Notes under the pieces: generated by a model | Database searches by the model: none | The model's input: the letters and a program-made list of their open reading frames with translations, nothing else | Told to the model about the DNA's origin: nothing | In this document: piece by piece, positions 1 to 6,520 of the stretch | How positions within the stretch are numbered: the stretch's first letter is position 1 | Layout of the letters: each line of letters begins with the position of its first letter | Source: Synechococcus sp. HW_metabat.54 | GTDB lineage: Bacteria; Cyanobacteriota; Cyanobacteriia; PCC-6307; Cyanobiaceae | Length of the DNA stretch: 7,740 nt | NCBI GenBank assembly: GCA_018623675.1 | Contig: JAAZVJ010000040.1 | Coordinates: forward strand, 1-7,740 | Reading direction: 5' to 3' | Translations under genes and position numbers: made by a program

Positions 1-818
1 CCGTTGGCGTTGTGATCGGCGGCCTCATCAGCGTGAACGATGGCAATGACAGCCGCTTACTGGCTGTTGCGGCCGTCACCCTGGCCTTCATGCTGATCGG
101 AGGCATCGACGACTGGCGCAGCCTCACCCGTCAAACCAATAAAGGTCTGACTGCACGGGGAAAATTGCTGCTGCAGGCAGGGGCAGCATCCCTGTTTCTC
201 GCCATCGCTGGCTGGCAAGGCTGGATCAGCTCCACCATCGGTTTGCCCTTTGGAATTGATTTGCCCCTGGGCTGGCTGATCTGGCCTCTAGGACTGTTCG
301 TCTTCCTCGCGGAAAGCAACGCCACCAATCTCACCGATGGCCTTGATGGCCTGGCGGCTGGATGCGGGGCCCTGGTGTTCAGCGGCATGGGGCTGCAGTT
401 GATGCTGCGAGGCAACAACGGTGATCCAGCCTTAGCGGGGTTCTGCATGGCCATGGCAGGGGCATGGGTCGGCTTTCTCGCCCATAACCGCAACCCGGCC
501 CGCGTGTTCATGGGAGACACCGGCTCCCTGGCGATGGGGGCAGCCCTCAGTGCCGTAGCCCTCCTGAGCAACAGTCTCTGGCCGCTGTTTGTGATGGGCG
601 GAGTCTTCCTCGCGGAATCCCTCTCCGTGATCATTCAGGTGTGGGTGTTCAAAGCCACGAAGGGATCCGATGGCGTCGGCCGAAGGGTCTTCCGCATGGC
701 ACCACTGCACCACCATTTCGAGCTGGGTGGAGCGACGGAACAACACGTGGTGCGGGCGTTCTGGCTGGTGACCGCAGGGCTAGTGGCACTGGGAGCCCTG
801 CTCCTTCCCACAAGTTGA
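1..818 (+). CDS. mraY: MraY, phospho-N-acetylmuramoyl-pentapeptide-transferase (5' end outside window)
   Basis: Integral membrane enzyme that transfers phospho-MurNAc-pentapeptide from UDP to undecaprenyl phosphate, making lipid I, the first membrane step of peptidoglycan synthesis. The frame is open from the first base (codons VGVV precede the GTG at 12), so that GTG is internal and the gene is truncated by the window edge. Numbering from it, the family motifs are all present: the catalytic Asp pair in GGIDDW (33-34), the loop NLTDGLDG (106-113), MGDTGS (167-172) and the APLHHHFE triple-His motif (His 233-235). About eight hydrophobic spans alternate with short polar loops, as expected for most of a ten-helix protein. 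The C-terminus (LLLPTS) is intact, with TGA at 816-818. A weak hairpin (GGAGC/GCTCC, 792-804) lies at the 3' coding end without a following T-run, so no terminator is called. Family assignment is near certain. Confidence 0.97.
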   Translation, partial: VGVVIGGLISVNDGNDSRLLAVAAVTLAFMLIGGIDDWRSLTRQTNKGLTARGKLLLQAGAASLFLAIAGWQGWISSTIGLPFGIDLPLGWLIWPLGLFVFLAESNATNLTDGLDGLAAGCGALVFSGMGLQLMLRGNNGDPALAGFCMAMAGAWVGFLAHNRNPARVFMGDTGSLAMGAALSAVALLSNSLWPLFVMGGVFLAESLSVIIQVWVFKATKGSDGVGRRVFRMAPLHHHFELGGATEQHVVRAFWLVTAGLVALGALLLPTS

Positions 819-846
819 ATCAAATAACACGTCAACGACACGAAAC

Positions 847-859
847 CGTAACGCTTACG
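847..859. repeat. short perfect inverted repeat in the mraY-hypothetical spacer
   Basis: CGTAA-CGC-TTACG is a 5-bp perfect dyad with a 3-base centre in the 117-base spacer between mraY and the 82-residue gene. No T-run follows, so it does not look like an intrinsic terminator. It could be a regulator site or chance. Apart from this, and the ribosome binding site at 923-928, I see nothing recognisable in the spacer. Confidence 0.25.
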
Positions 860-922
860 TGCCACAAAAGCCACTTTTCCCTTGATTGGTGATCATGGAC
901 TTCGATCCCAAGCAATCGCGCC

Positions 923-928
923 GAGGAG
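923..928 (+). promoter_or_regulatory. Shine-Dalgarno site of the 82-residue hypothetical gene
   Basis: GAGGAG sits 7 bases before the ATG at 936. It decides the start: the same frame stays open upstream to a TTG at 882, but that codon has no comparable site, and the extra 18 residues look unlike the well-formed N-terminus MAYFTWKEAG. Confidence 0.75.
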
Positions 929-935
929 AATTGCC

Positions 936-1184
936 ATGGCCTACTTCACATGGAAAGAAGCCGGTCTCACCAGCGACTGCGCCAGCTTGGAAGCCATGGC
1001 AGCCCGTTTTGAAGAGTCGGCAAGCCTGATGCGACGCATGGCCAAGGAAGGTTTCCGGTTGGAGCGCATCAACGGCCAACAGCGCATCACCCACCCCACG
1101 CCTGAGGTGTTCGATGCCTGGGGCTTCGTGAATGAGGAATCACCCGAGCGACAACTCACCCTGATTCCAGAGCAAACCCCCTGA
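936..1184 (+). CDS. conserved-looking small hypothetical protein, 82 aa
   Basis: Function unknown. The protein begins MAYFTWKEAG. It continues with a probable amphipathic helix, roughly residues 17-45, in which charged residues (EE, RR, K, E, R) alternate with Ala, Met and Leu, and ends in a more extended part containing ITHPTPEVFDAWGF (51-64) and a hydrophobic tail (LTLIPEQ). It has no signal peptide, membrane segment or Cys-based metal site, so it is probably a soluble cytoplasmic protein. The ATG at 936 is chosen because of a GAGGAG site 7 bases upstream. I recall similar short hypotheticals in marine picocyanobacteria, but this is memory, not a search. It lies 117 bases after mraY on the same strand, too far to argue tight coupling, and ends 23 bases from the stop of a convergent minus-strand gene. 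That it is a real gene is likely; any role would be a guess. Confidence 0.8.
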   Translation: MAYFTWKEAGLTSDCASLEAMAARFEESASLMRRMAKEGFRLERINGQQRITHPTPEVFDAWGFVNEESPERQLTLIPEQTP

Positions 1185-1207
1185 AGCGAGGCATCAACTC
1201 ACTGGCG

Positions 1208-1417
1208 TCACTGGCGGCGGATCGCCCCAAGAATCCACACCACCACAAACGCCAGCGACGACACCCCCAGATAGATCAACGCCCACTTCTGAACGGTGGC
1301 GATATCCCAACCAAACAGCAGCCCATTGGCTGCGTCACCGGCCGTCGAAAAGGCAAACAGCAAAGCCATGGCCGGCGAAGCGCGAAGATCGCTCCATGCT
1401 GCTACCTGGCCGTCCAT
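1208..1417 (-). CDS. probable small single-pass membrane protein, 69 aa
   Basis: Function unknown. Read from the ATG at 1417 (reverse strand), the product begins [10 protein letters not shown]. It has a moderately hydrophobic stretch (about residues 13-27), a Gly/Asn/Phe-rich turn (NGLLFGWD, 31-38), a clear membrane helix (about 45-66, containing WALIYLGV and AFVVVWILG), and ends in RRQ, which suggests a cytoplasmic C-terminus. Evidence that it is real: it fills a stretch between the stop at 1184 and purT that would otherwise be empty, and its composition is that of a membrane protein. A GGGGAA stretch lies about 7 bases before the ATG. The ATG overlaps the purT ATG head to head in the CATG at 1415-1418. 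A later ATG at 1369 would give 53 residues and leave a 46-base gap to purT, so the exact start is uncertain. The TTG at 1432 is a less likely start. Confidence 0.6.
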   Translation of the reverse strand: MDGQVAAWSDLRASPAMALLFAFSTAGDAANGLLFGWDIATVQKWALIYLGVSSLAFVVVWILGAIRRQ

Positions 1418-2582
1418 GACCGTGTTCCCCAAAACCGTGATGCTGCTGGGCAGCGGCGAACTGGGTAAGGAAGTGGTGATCGCAGCCCAACGCCTGGGTT
1501 GTCGAGTGATCGCCTGTGACCGCTACGCCGGCGCCCCCGCCATGCAGGTGGCCGATCAGGCGGAAGTTTTTCCGATGACGGATGCAGCGCAACTGCAAGA
1601 CGTCGTTCGTCGCCACAGGCCTGATGTGGTGATCCCAGAGATCGAAGCCCTAGCGGTGGATGCCCTCCAGGCCCTTGAAGACGACGGCATCCAGGTGATC
1701 CCCACGGCCCGGGCCACGGCAGTGACCATGAACCGCGACCGCATCCGTGATCTGGCCGCCGATGAACTCGGTCTGCGCACCGCACGATTTGCCTATGCCA
1801 CCAACCTCGAGGAACTGAAAGCCGCCGCCGCTCCACTGGGCTTCCCCGTGGTGGTGAAGCCAGTAATGAGCTCCTCCGGCAAAGGGCAAAGTGTGGTCAA
1901 AAGTGCCGAGGAGCTGGAAGCCGCCTGGTCCACGGCCGTCTCCGGAGCCCGCGGCAGCGGTGAGCGGGTGATCGTGGAGGAATTCCTGCGCTTCGAACTG
2001 GAAATCACCCTGCTCACGATCCGGCAAGCAGATGGCACCACCCTGTTCTGCCCACCGATCGGCCATGAACAGGAAGGCGGCGACTACCAGTGCAGCTGGC
2101 AACCGGCTGCCATGGGCAACGCTCAGCTGGAGCAGGCCCAGGCCATGGCCCGCCGCGTCACCGAAAACCTTGGTGGCGTTGGCCTGTTTGGCGTGGAGTT
2201 TTTCCTGTGCGGCGATGAGGTGGTGTTCTCAGAGCTGTCTCCCCGCCCCCATGACACGGGTTTGGTCACCCTGGCCAGCCAGAACTTGAGCGAATTTGAA
2301 CTGCACCTGCGGGCCGTGCTCGGGCTGCCGATTCCCGGCATCTGCTGTGAACAGCCCTCCGCCAGCCGCGTGATCTTGGCCTCCGAGCAACTGGCGGCCG
2401 TTCAATTCGATGGGGTTACCGACGCTCTCAGGGAACCCGGAACTCAGGTGCTGCTCTTCGGCAAACCCAATGCTCGACCAGGGCGACGCATGGGTGTCGC
2501 CTTAGCCCGCGGCATAGACGTCACCGATGCCCGGGCCAAGGCCGATCGGGCCGCGGCCTGCGTGAAGGTGCTAGCCGGCTGA
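1416..2582 (+). CDS. purT: PurT, formate-dependent phosphoribosylglycinamide formyltransferase
   Basis: ATP-grasp enzyme that makes formyl-GAR from GAR, formate and ATP, the folate-independent form of the third step of purine synthesis, in the cytoplasm. From the ATG at 1416 the product is 388 residues; I recall the E. coli enzyme as 392. Visible motifs: N-terminal nucleotide/GAR-binding loop [10 protein letters not shown] (10-19); [12 protein letters not shown] (35-46); the preATP-grasp PEIEALA (74-80); the ATP loop [11 protein letters not shown] (149-159); hinge VIVEEF (185-190); metal-binding acidic residues in FGVEFF (Glu261) and [12 protein letters not shown] (Glu273, Asp280); and the C-terminal LFGKP with a following RRMGVALA. 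Every expected region is intact. The frame extends upstream to 1296, but that part is low-complexity and lies opposite the small membrane-protein gene. [12 protein letters not shown] at 1416 matches the usual short N-terminus. No clear Shine-Dalgarno precedes it. It converges on sps with 8 bases between the stops. Confidence 0.96.
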   Translation: MTVFPKTVMLLGSGELGKEVVIAAQRLGCRVIACDRYAGAPAMQVADQAEVFPMTDAAQLQDVVRRHRPDVVIPEIEALAVDALQALEDDGIQVIPTARATAVTMNRDRIRDLAADELGLRTARFAYATNLEELKAAAAPLGFPVVVKPVMSSSGKGQSVVKSAEELEAAWSTAVSGARGSGERVIVEEFLRFELEITLLTIRQADGTTLFCPPIGHEQEGGDYQCSWQPAAMGNAQLEQAQAMARRVTENLGGVGLFGVEFFLCGDEVVFSELSPRPHDTGLVTLASQNLSEFELHLRAVLGLPIPGICCEQPSASRVILASEQLAAVQFDGVTDALREPGTQVLLFGKPNARPGRRMGVALARGIDVTDARAKADRAAACVKVLAG

Positions 2583-2590
2583 ACCAACCT

Positions 2591-4726
2591 TCAACGGCGA
2601 GTCAAGAAGCGGTAGTGCTGGAGTCCCTCCAGCACACCTGACACCGACTGACGACTGGCGAAATACACCCGCGACTGATGGCGAAAGTGATCCAGAGCTG
2701 GGTCGTGCTCCGCCAGCACCACCGTGGCTGGCAAGCCCCGCACCAGCTCGCCATCCCCCTGCTCACTCGCCACCACCACGATGCGTTCAAGGGGCAACCC
2801 CCACCGCAAAGACAGATAGCGAATCGCTTCACTACGAGATGCACGTAGTGGCATCACATCCAGGAACCAATGGCAGCGCAACGACGGCCGGGCGGCCTGA
2901 TGCCGCTGGCGCAGACGCTGACGAACCAACGGCAAAATCGCTTCACCCGATTGACGCAACAGATAACTGACCTTGTAAGAGCTCTGGTGAACAGGGTCCT
3001 GCAACGTCAAATGGGCATCGAGATCCTGCAAGGCCTCCTCCACCCGACTCCGATCCCAGTCAATGGCGATCGAGCGCGACCAATCGGGATCTGGTTCCAG
3101 ACCCTCGCCATAGACAATTTCTGTGCCCGCTCGGGTAATCCAGACCCCGGGGTTCGGTAAGTGCAGCTCAGCAAAACGATGCCGTGCCGCCTCAAGAGAA
3201 CGACCGCTGATGATTCCCAGGGCGCTGGGCTGACCCGTGCGGGTTTCCCGCTGCAAATGCTCCCGCAGGGCCACCAAGCTGTCGTTGTCCGGCTGCTCCA
3301 ACCCCTGATCGAGATCCAGCAACAACAAGCGATCGGCCAAAGGGCTAGAGGCGACGGGCGAAGCAGCAAAGCTGCCCGTGGCCTTACGAACCTCGAGGCT
3401 CTGCTGCATCAGCGCCAAATAGGAGCAGATGTGGGCATCCCAGCTGAAGTGCCGGCTCACAGCCTCAATGCCGTTATCACTCCATCGATGCCACCGGGAG
3501 TGATCGGCACCCGCCCGTTCGAGGCCGTCTTGCAAGGCCTCCAGGTCGGTGACATCCACCAGCAGCCCGTTGTCACAGCGAGCCAGGATGTCGCGAGGGC
3601 CTCCGTCATCGGTGGCCACCATCGGCAAGCCACAGGCCGCCGCCTCCAGAAGCGTGAGACCGAAGGGTTCGGTTAAAGCCGGGTTCACAAACAAACCGCG
3701 ACGTTTCGCTGCCCAGCGATAGATGGCAGGAATCTGGTCGCGTCGGTGCTGCTTGGGATAGGCCACCTGGCCGTAGAGGTCATAGCGATCCACCAGGTCA
3801 AACACCTGTTGGAACACCTCCCGTTGTTGCTTCTCCAGTTGGCGGGGATCCTCACGGCATCCCAGCACCAGCACCAGGTTGTGGCGTTTGCGCAACACAG
3901 CAGACCGGCCGAAAGCCTCCACCAGGGCCGGAATGTTCTTGCGGCGCACCGCGCGGGAAATCGCCAGCAGCGGCGGCAACTCAGGGTTGCGCAGAAACGG
4001 ACTCAACAGCCCATCAATTTCCTGTCGTTCCAGGGCCGCTCCCTGAGGATGAAAGCGACTGGCATCCACACCGGGAGGCACCACCTGAGCACGGCCAGCC
4101 TGAAAGCGGCCGTAGCGGGAATACTGCTCATCCGCCTCCTGGCGGGTGCTGGTAATCACCAGATCAGCGTGCGCCAAGGCCAACTCCTCGGCATCAATGC
4201 GTCGGCTGATCGAAAACGCCTGCTCAATTTGTTCGTGATCACCGCCACCGGCGAGCAAGCGACGCAACTTCTCGCGACCCAAAGAATGACCCGTAAACAC
4301 CAGGGGAATCCCTAAGCGTCGACTGACCAAAGCACCCACGTAACCGGCATCGGCGTAGTGGGCGTGGATCCAATCAGGACGATGTTCAGGTCGCTGGAGG
4401 CGAGCAACCAGCTGATCGGCCAGATCATCGAGATGGGGCCAGAGCTGCTCTTTGCGTAGGTAACGCCGCGGCCCAAAAGGGAAGCGCAAAATCGAGGCCC
4501 CAGGAGCAATCATCTCCTCAGGCCGGGCATAGTCGAGCGACACACGACGGTCGTGAATCAACCGCGTAACCACCTCCACGCGCTCCACTTCTGGACGGGC
4601 TGCCAGACCCCGGGCCAGCTCCAGCACATAGAGGGTTTGACCACCGGTGTCAGCATCTCGACCCAGCTCAAGATCCCGGGAACGAAAGAGTCCGTGAAGG
4701 TGCAGATGCAACAACCTGAATCCCAC
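2591..4726 (-). CDS. sps: sucrose-phosphate synthase with fused HAD (sucrose-phosphatase-like) domain
   Basis: Makes sucrose-6-phosphate from UDP- or ADP-glucose and fructose-6-phosphate; in cyanobacteria sucrose is a salt-stress osmolyte. The 711 residues form a GT-B glycosyltransferase (about 1-445), a low-complexity linker rich in Ala, Ser and Pro (about 446-465), and a HAD-like domain (about 466-711). In the transferase: HLHLHGLFR (7-15), GRDADTGGQT (22-31), FTGHSLGREK (144-153), SRAVRRKN (257-264) and the EX7E motif, Glu353 and Glu361 within EPFGLTLLE. In the HAD domain, motif I keeps both Asp (DLDQGL, 471 and 473) and motif II is IISGRS. By my hand alignment the motif III Lys is Arg631 and the motif IV DSGND is EQGDG (655-659), so phosphatase activity is doubtful. 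The GTG start at 4726 has a GAGGTG site just upstream. The gene probably has its own promoter after the terminator at 4803-4823. Confidence 0.95.
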   Translation of the reverse strand: MGFRLLHLHLHGLFRSRDLELGRDADTGGQTLYVLELARGLAARPEVERVEVVTRLIHDRRVSLDYARPEEMIAPGASILRFPFGPRRYLRKEQLWPHLDDLADQLVARLQRPEHRPDWIHAHYADAGYVGALVSRRLGIPLVFTGHSLGREKLRRLLAGGGDHEQIEQAFSISRRIDAEELALAHADLVITSTRQEADEQYSRYGRFQAGRAQVVPPGVDASRFHPQGAALERQEIDGLLSPFLRNPELPPLLAISRAVRRKNIPALVEAFGRSAVLRKRHNLVLVLGCREDPRQLEKQQREVFQQVFDLVDRYDLYGQVAYPKQHRRDQIPAIYRWAAKRRGLFVNPALTEPFGLTLLEAAACGLPMVATDDGGPRDILARCDNGLLVDVTDLEALQDGLERAGADHSRWHRWSDNGIEAVSRHFSWDAHICSYLALMQQSLEVRKATGSFAASPVASSPLADRLLLLDLDQGLEQPDNDSLVALREHLQRETRTGQPSALGIISGRSLEAARHRFAELHLPNPGVWITRAGTEIVYGEGLEPDPDWSRSIAIDWDRSRVEEALQDLDAHLTLQDPVHQSSYKVSYLLRQSGEAILPLVRQRLRQRHQAARPSLRCHWFLDVMPLRASRSEAIRYLSLRWGLPLERIVVVASEQGDGELVRGLPATVVLAEHDPALDHFRHQSRVYFASRQSVSGVLEGLQHYRFLTRR
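2615..2635. repeat. 9-bp perfect hairpin inside the sps 3' end, just past the purT stop
   Basis: GTGCTGGAG-TCC-CTCCAGCAC is a perfect 9-bp stem with a 3-base loop, lying 33 bases after the purT stop and within the last codons of sps (reverse-strand residues VLEGLQH). No T-run follows on either strand, so it is not a standard intrinsic terminator. In a purT read-through transcript, or in the 3' end of the sps mRNA, it would still be a stable stem that could pause polymerase or protect the end. Confidence 0.5.
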
Positions 4727-4730
4727 GTGC

Positions 4731-4736
4731 CACCTC
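4731..4736 (-). promoter_or_regulatory. Shine-Dalgarno site of sps
   Basis: On the reverse strand GAGGTG ends 4 bases before the GTG at 4726 (6 bases counting only GAGG). It supports this GTG start, which also begins the typical N-terminus MGFRLLHLHLHG. Confidence 0.65.
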
Positions 4737-4751
4737 TTCGCTGAACACCGC

Positions 4752-4765
4752 AGGCGAAACCGCCT
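4752..4765 (-). promoter_or_regulatory. small hairpin in the sps leader
   Basis: On the reverse strand AGGCG-GTTT-CGCCT forms a 5-bp stem with a 4-base loop, about 25 bases before the sps start and 15 bases before its Shine-Dalgarno. It could affect sps translation or mRNA stability. Five base pairs is weak evidence. Confidence 0.25.
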
Positions 4766-4802
4766 TCACAACTGATAGGGGGAACTTTCCGCTGCAAACG
4801 TG

Positions 4803-4823
4803 AAAAAAACCTGAGAAGTCAGG
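4803..4823 (-). terminator. intrinsic terminator (minus strand) between the hydrolase gene and sps
   Basis: Read on the reverse strand: stem CCTGA, loop CTTC, stem TCAGG, then seven T (complement of the A-run 4803-4809). The perfect stem and unbroken T-run on the same strand as both flanking genes fit a Rho-independent terminator, though the stem is short (5 bp). It lies 177 bases after the hydrolase stop, so it would end either that transcript with a long 3' UTR or a separate small RNA. It also implies a separate sps promoter in 4727-4802. I see no promoter there good enough to call. Confidence 0.6.
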
Positions 4824-4999
4824 GAGATGCTCATCTCAAAACACGCGAAAACAAGATGACCACAGGGCATCACGGCCCTATGACGATCCCGGCCCCGACC
4901 TCTGACGCAAGGAAACGCAAACATCAACGGGGTTGTCGAAACCACCCAACCCGATCTAAAAGCCGACGCTGATGACAAGACTCAGCGCACAGGCTCAGC
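4824..4999 (-). other. structured non-coding stretch before the terminator; possible small RNA or 3' UTR
   Basis: No convincing coding frame lies here on either strand. On the reverse strand it can form, in order, a 6-bp stem (GGGTTG/CAACCC, 4952 to 4930, 11-base loop), a 5-bp stem (AGGGC/GCCCT, 4879 to 4864), and a GAGAT-GAGC-ATCTC stem (4837 to 4824) that directly abuts the terminator hairpin. Such a series ending at a T-run is what a small RNA or a structured 3' UTR would look like. A TTGTCA resembling a -35 box lies at 4978-4973, but the nearest T-rich candidate -10 is only about 13-14 bases further, so no promoter is called. It matches no named cyanobacterial RNA that I recognise. Confidence 0.3.
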
Positions 5000-6520
5000 T
5001 CAGAGTCGCGGAGTCACATCCACCAAGGGCAAACGCTTATTGCCCCAACCACCGGTGTCGAAACGGAACGCCGCCTGGGGCAGTAACTGCTGATTAATCC
5101 AGGCCTCGATCAACGGCGCCAACACGGGAGGCTTCGCAGCCCCAGCCGGTGCACGCAAATTGAAATGCCCCCCACCAGATGCCAACACCAAACGATGGCC
5201 TCGGGTCAAAGGCTCCCCCTGGCGCAGGGGCTCCACCGCCTCGGGGCCCGGGGGCACCAGCCAATCACGACTGCCACTCACCATCAGCACCTTGGCCGTG
5301 AGCTCTGATCCACTGCCCGGGTCAAACAGCAAGCGCAACGGCGGACTCACGGCAACCGCAGCCTTCACCCGTGGGTCAGCGAGCGACCCATCCGCAGCAG
5401 CCTTCAACCAACTGCACTGCAGCACCCAGCTGAGATTGCGCTCCGGGTCGCGCGGATCCTGGCAGCGATTGGTCAAGTTCACATCCGTGGTGCGCAGACC
5501 CGCCACCTGCAAGGTGGTGGTGGCTCCCCAGGAATGACCCACCATCGCCACGGCGTCCGTATCAAGGCCAGCCCCAGGCAGCAGCCGACCATCTGCCACC
5601 GCATCAAGCAAGGCCCGCACATCCAAGGGCCTCAGTCGCAACTCATCAGCCGGCGGTGGCGGCTGATCCCCCATCAGCATCGCTTGCTGCTGGGCCAGAT
5701 CACTGCCTTGATGCACCGGCATCAGCACCGTGTAGCCACGGCCGGCCAACCACGCAGCCCAACCCTCAAAACTGAAAGGTTCATCCCACAGGCCATGGGA
5801 GATCAACACAAGTCGGCGATTGGATTCGCCCTGGGGGCGAAATATCACCAGCTCAAGCGGCCTAGGACGATGGGGCACCGCCAACGCAGCCTGACGTCGA
5901 CGCCAGCCCGGCTGCGGATCCGGGGCCACCCATGCCGTTTGAGCAAAAGTAGGCTCGGCCTGACCTCCATCGATCAGGGCCTGGGCCCCGCGCTGATGAC
6001 GTGCCAGCCGATTGGCATAAAACACCAGGGCCTGCAAATCAATCGACGCCGTGCTGCCCGGCAGGTGACGCAACACACCGAGCAGATGGGGTTGACCGTC
6101 ATTGACAGCATCCTTGAGGGCAACCCGCAGGTCTGTCCCGGTCAGAGGTGCCGACAGACCCTCCACTTCCACCAGTTCAGAGGCCGCCAACAGAGCTTGC
6201 TCAAACAACGGATCACCCGCTGATTGCCGTACAAATCCAAGGCTCTGCTCCGGCAGAGGAGCCGTGAGCAACTGTTCGAGCAACCGGCTCACAGCACCTT
6301 CACCAGCCCGATCAAGCTCCGCCAGATCTGGATTGGCCTTCAGCAGCTGCTGGGCCGTCTGAGCTTTACCCAGCTCGAGAGTGACGTCGCTGTCGAGCAA
6401 AGGAAAGGTCATGCGCAACCGTTCCAACGCAAAGCTCGGGGACGGAAGCAACGCCAACACCGAACCGCTAGCGGCCAGCAGCAGCAACGCCAGACGGGAA
6501 CGGAGGTGAAACGACGTCAC
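5000..6520 (-). CDS. exported alpha/beta hydrolase with N-terminal DUF1400-like region
   Basis: Probable serine hydrolase of unknown substrate, acting outside the cytoplasmic membrane. The 506 residues start with a signal peptide: basic residues, a Leu/Ala-rich core (10-25) and a likely cleavage after PSFA (31). Residues about 32-175 resemble the cyanobacterial DUF1400 region, and the alpha/beta hydrolase domain follows. The catalytic set is complete: oxyanion region LISHGLW (239-245), nucleophile Ser330 in GHSWG, acid Asp419 in SGSRDWLVP, and His452 in SGGGHFNL. Two or more Cys (353, 369) flank the lid region and could form a disulfide. The GTG at 6520 overlaps the uvrA stop by four bases (GTGA), which suggests translational coupling; the site before it is weak. 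The next in-frame Met (37) would remove the signal peptide, so the GTG is preferred. Related proteins are annotated as esterases, lipases or dienelactone-hydrolase-like; the substrate cannot be told from sequence. Confidence 0.85.
   Translation of the reverse strand: MTSFHLRSRLALLLLAASGSVLALLPSPSFALERLRMTFPLLDSDVTLELGKAQTAQQLLKANPDLAELDRAGEGAVSRLLEQLLTAPLPEQSLGFVRQSAGDPLFEQALLAASELVEVEGLSAPLTGTDLRVALKDAVNDGQPHLLGVLRHLPGSTASIDLQALVFYANRLARHQRGAQALIDGGQAEPTFAQTAWVAPDPQPGWRRRQAALAVPHRPRPLELVIFRPQGESNRRLVLISHGLWDEPFSFEGWAAWLAGRGYTVLMPVHQGSDLAQQQAMLMGDQPPPPADELRLRPLDVRALLDAVADGRLLPGAGLDTDAVAMVGHSWGATTTLQVAGLRTTDVNLTNRCQDPRDPERNLSWVLQCSWLKAAADGSLADPRVKAAVAVSPPLRLLFDPGSGSELTAKVLMVSGSRDWLVPPGPEAVEPLRQGEPLTRGHRLVLASGGGHFNLRAPAGAAKPPVLAPLIEAWINQQLLPQAAFRFDTGGWGNKRLPLVDVTPRL

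Noticed and set aside
131..634. 167-codon minus-strand open frame opposite mraY
   Set aside because: Arg/Pro/Ala-rich shadow; mraY on the other strand carries all family motifs.
792..804. Hairpin GGAGC/GCTCC at the mraY 3' end as a terminator
   Set aside because: Only a 5-bp stem inside coding sequence, with no T-run after it.
1296..1415. Upstream extension of the purT frame by 40 residues
   Set aside because: The extra residues are low-complexity, are not part of PurT, and lie opposite a better membrane-protein ORF; 388 residues from 1416 fits the family.
1402..2102. Minus-strand open frames opposite purT
   Set aside because: Gly/Arg/Trp-rich composition without protein character; purT is intact on the + strand.
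3746..4315. 189-codon open frame on the + strand opposite sps
   Set aside because: Antisense shadow of the well-supported glycosyltransferase domain; no recognisable motifs or start context.
4933..4960. Possible + strand promoter (TTGTCG, 16 bases, TCTAAA)
   Set aside because: Each box matches consensus at only four of six positions, and no gene on the + strand lies downstream; expected by chance.
4856..4972. 38-residue basic peptide frame on the + strand (ATG at 4856)
   Set aside because: No Shine-Dalgarno, biased to Arg/Lys/His by local composition, and it overlaps the inverted repeats; no evidence of translation.
4766..4978. 70-codon minus-strand frame in the sps upstream region
   Set aside because: It starts at TTG without a ribosome site, reads straight through the terminator hairpin, and has no coherent composition.
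5534..6223. 229-codon open frame on the + strand opposite the hydrolase
   Set aside because: Composition is rich in Gln, Arg and His with no hydrophobic core or motifs, typical of an antisense shadow in GC-rich coding DNA; the opposite strand has a complete catalytic triad.
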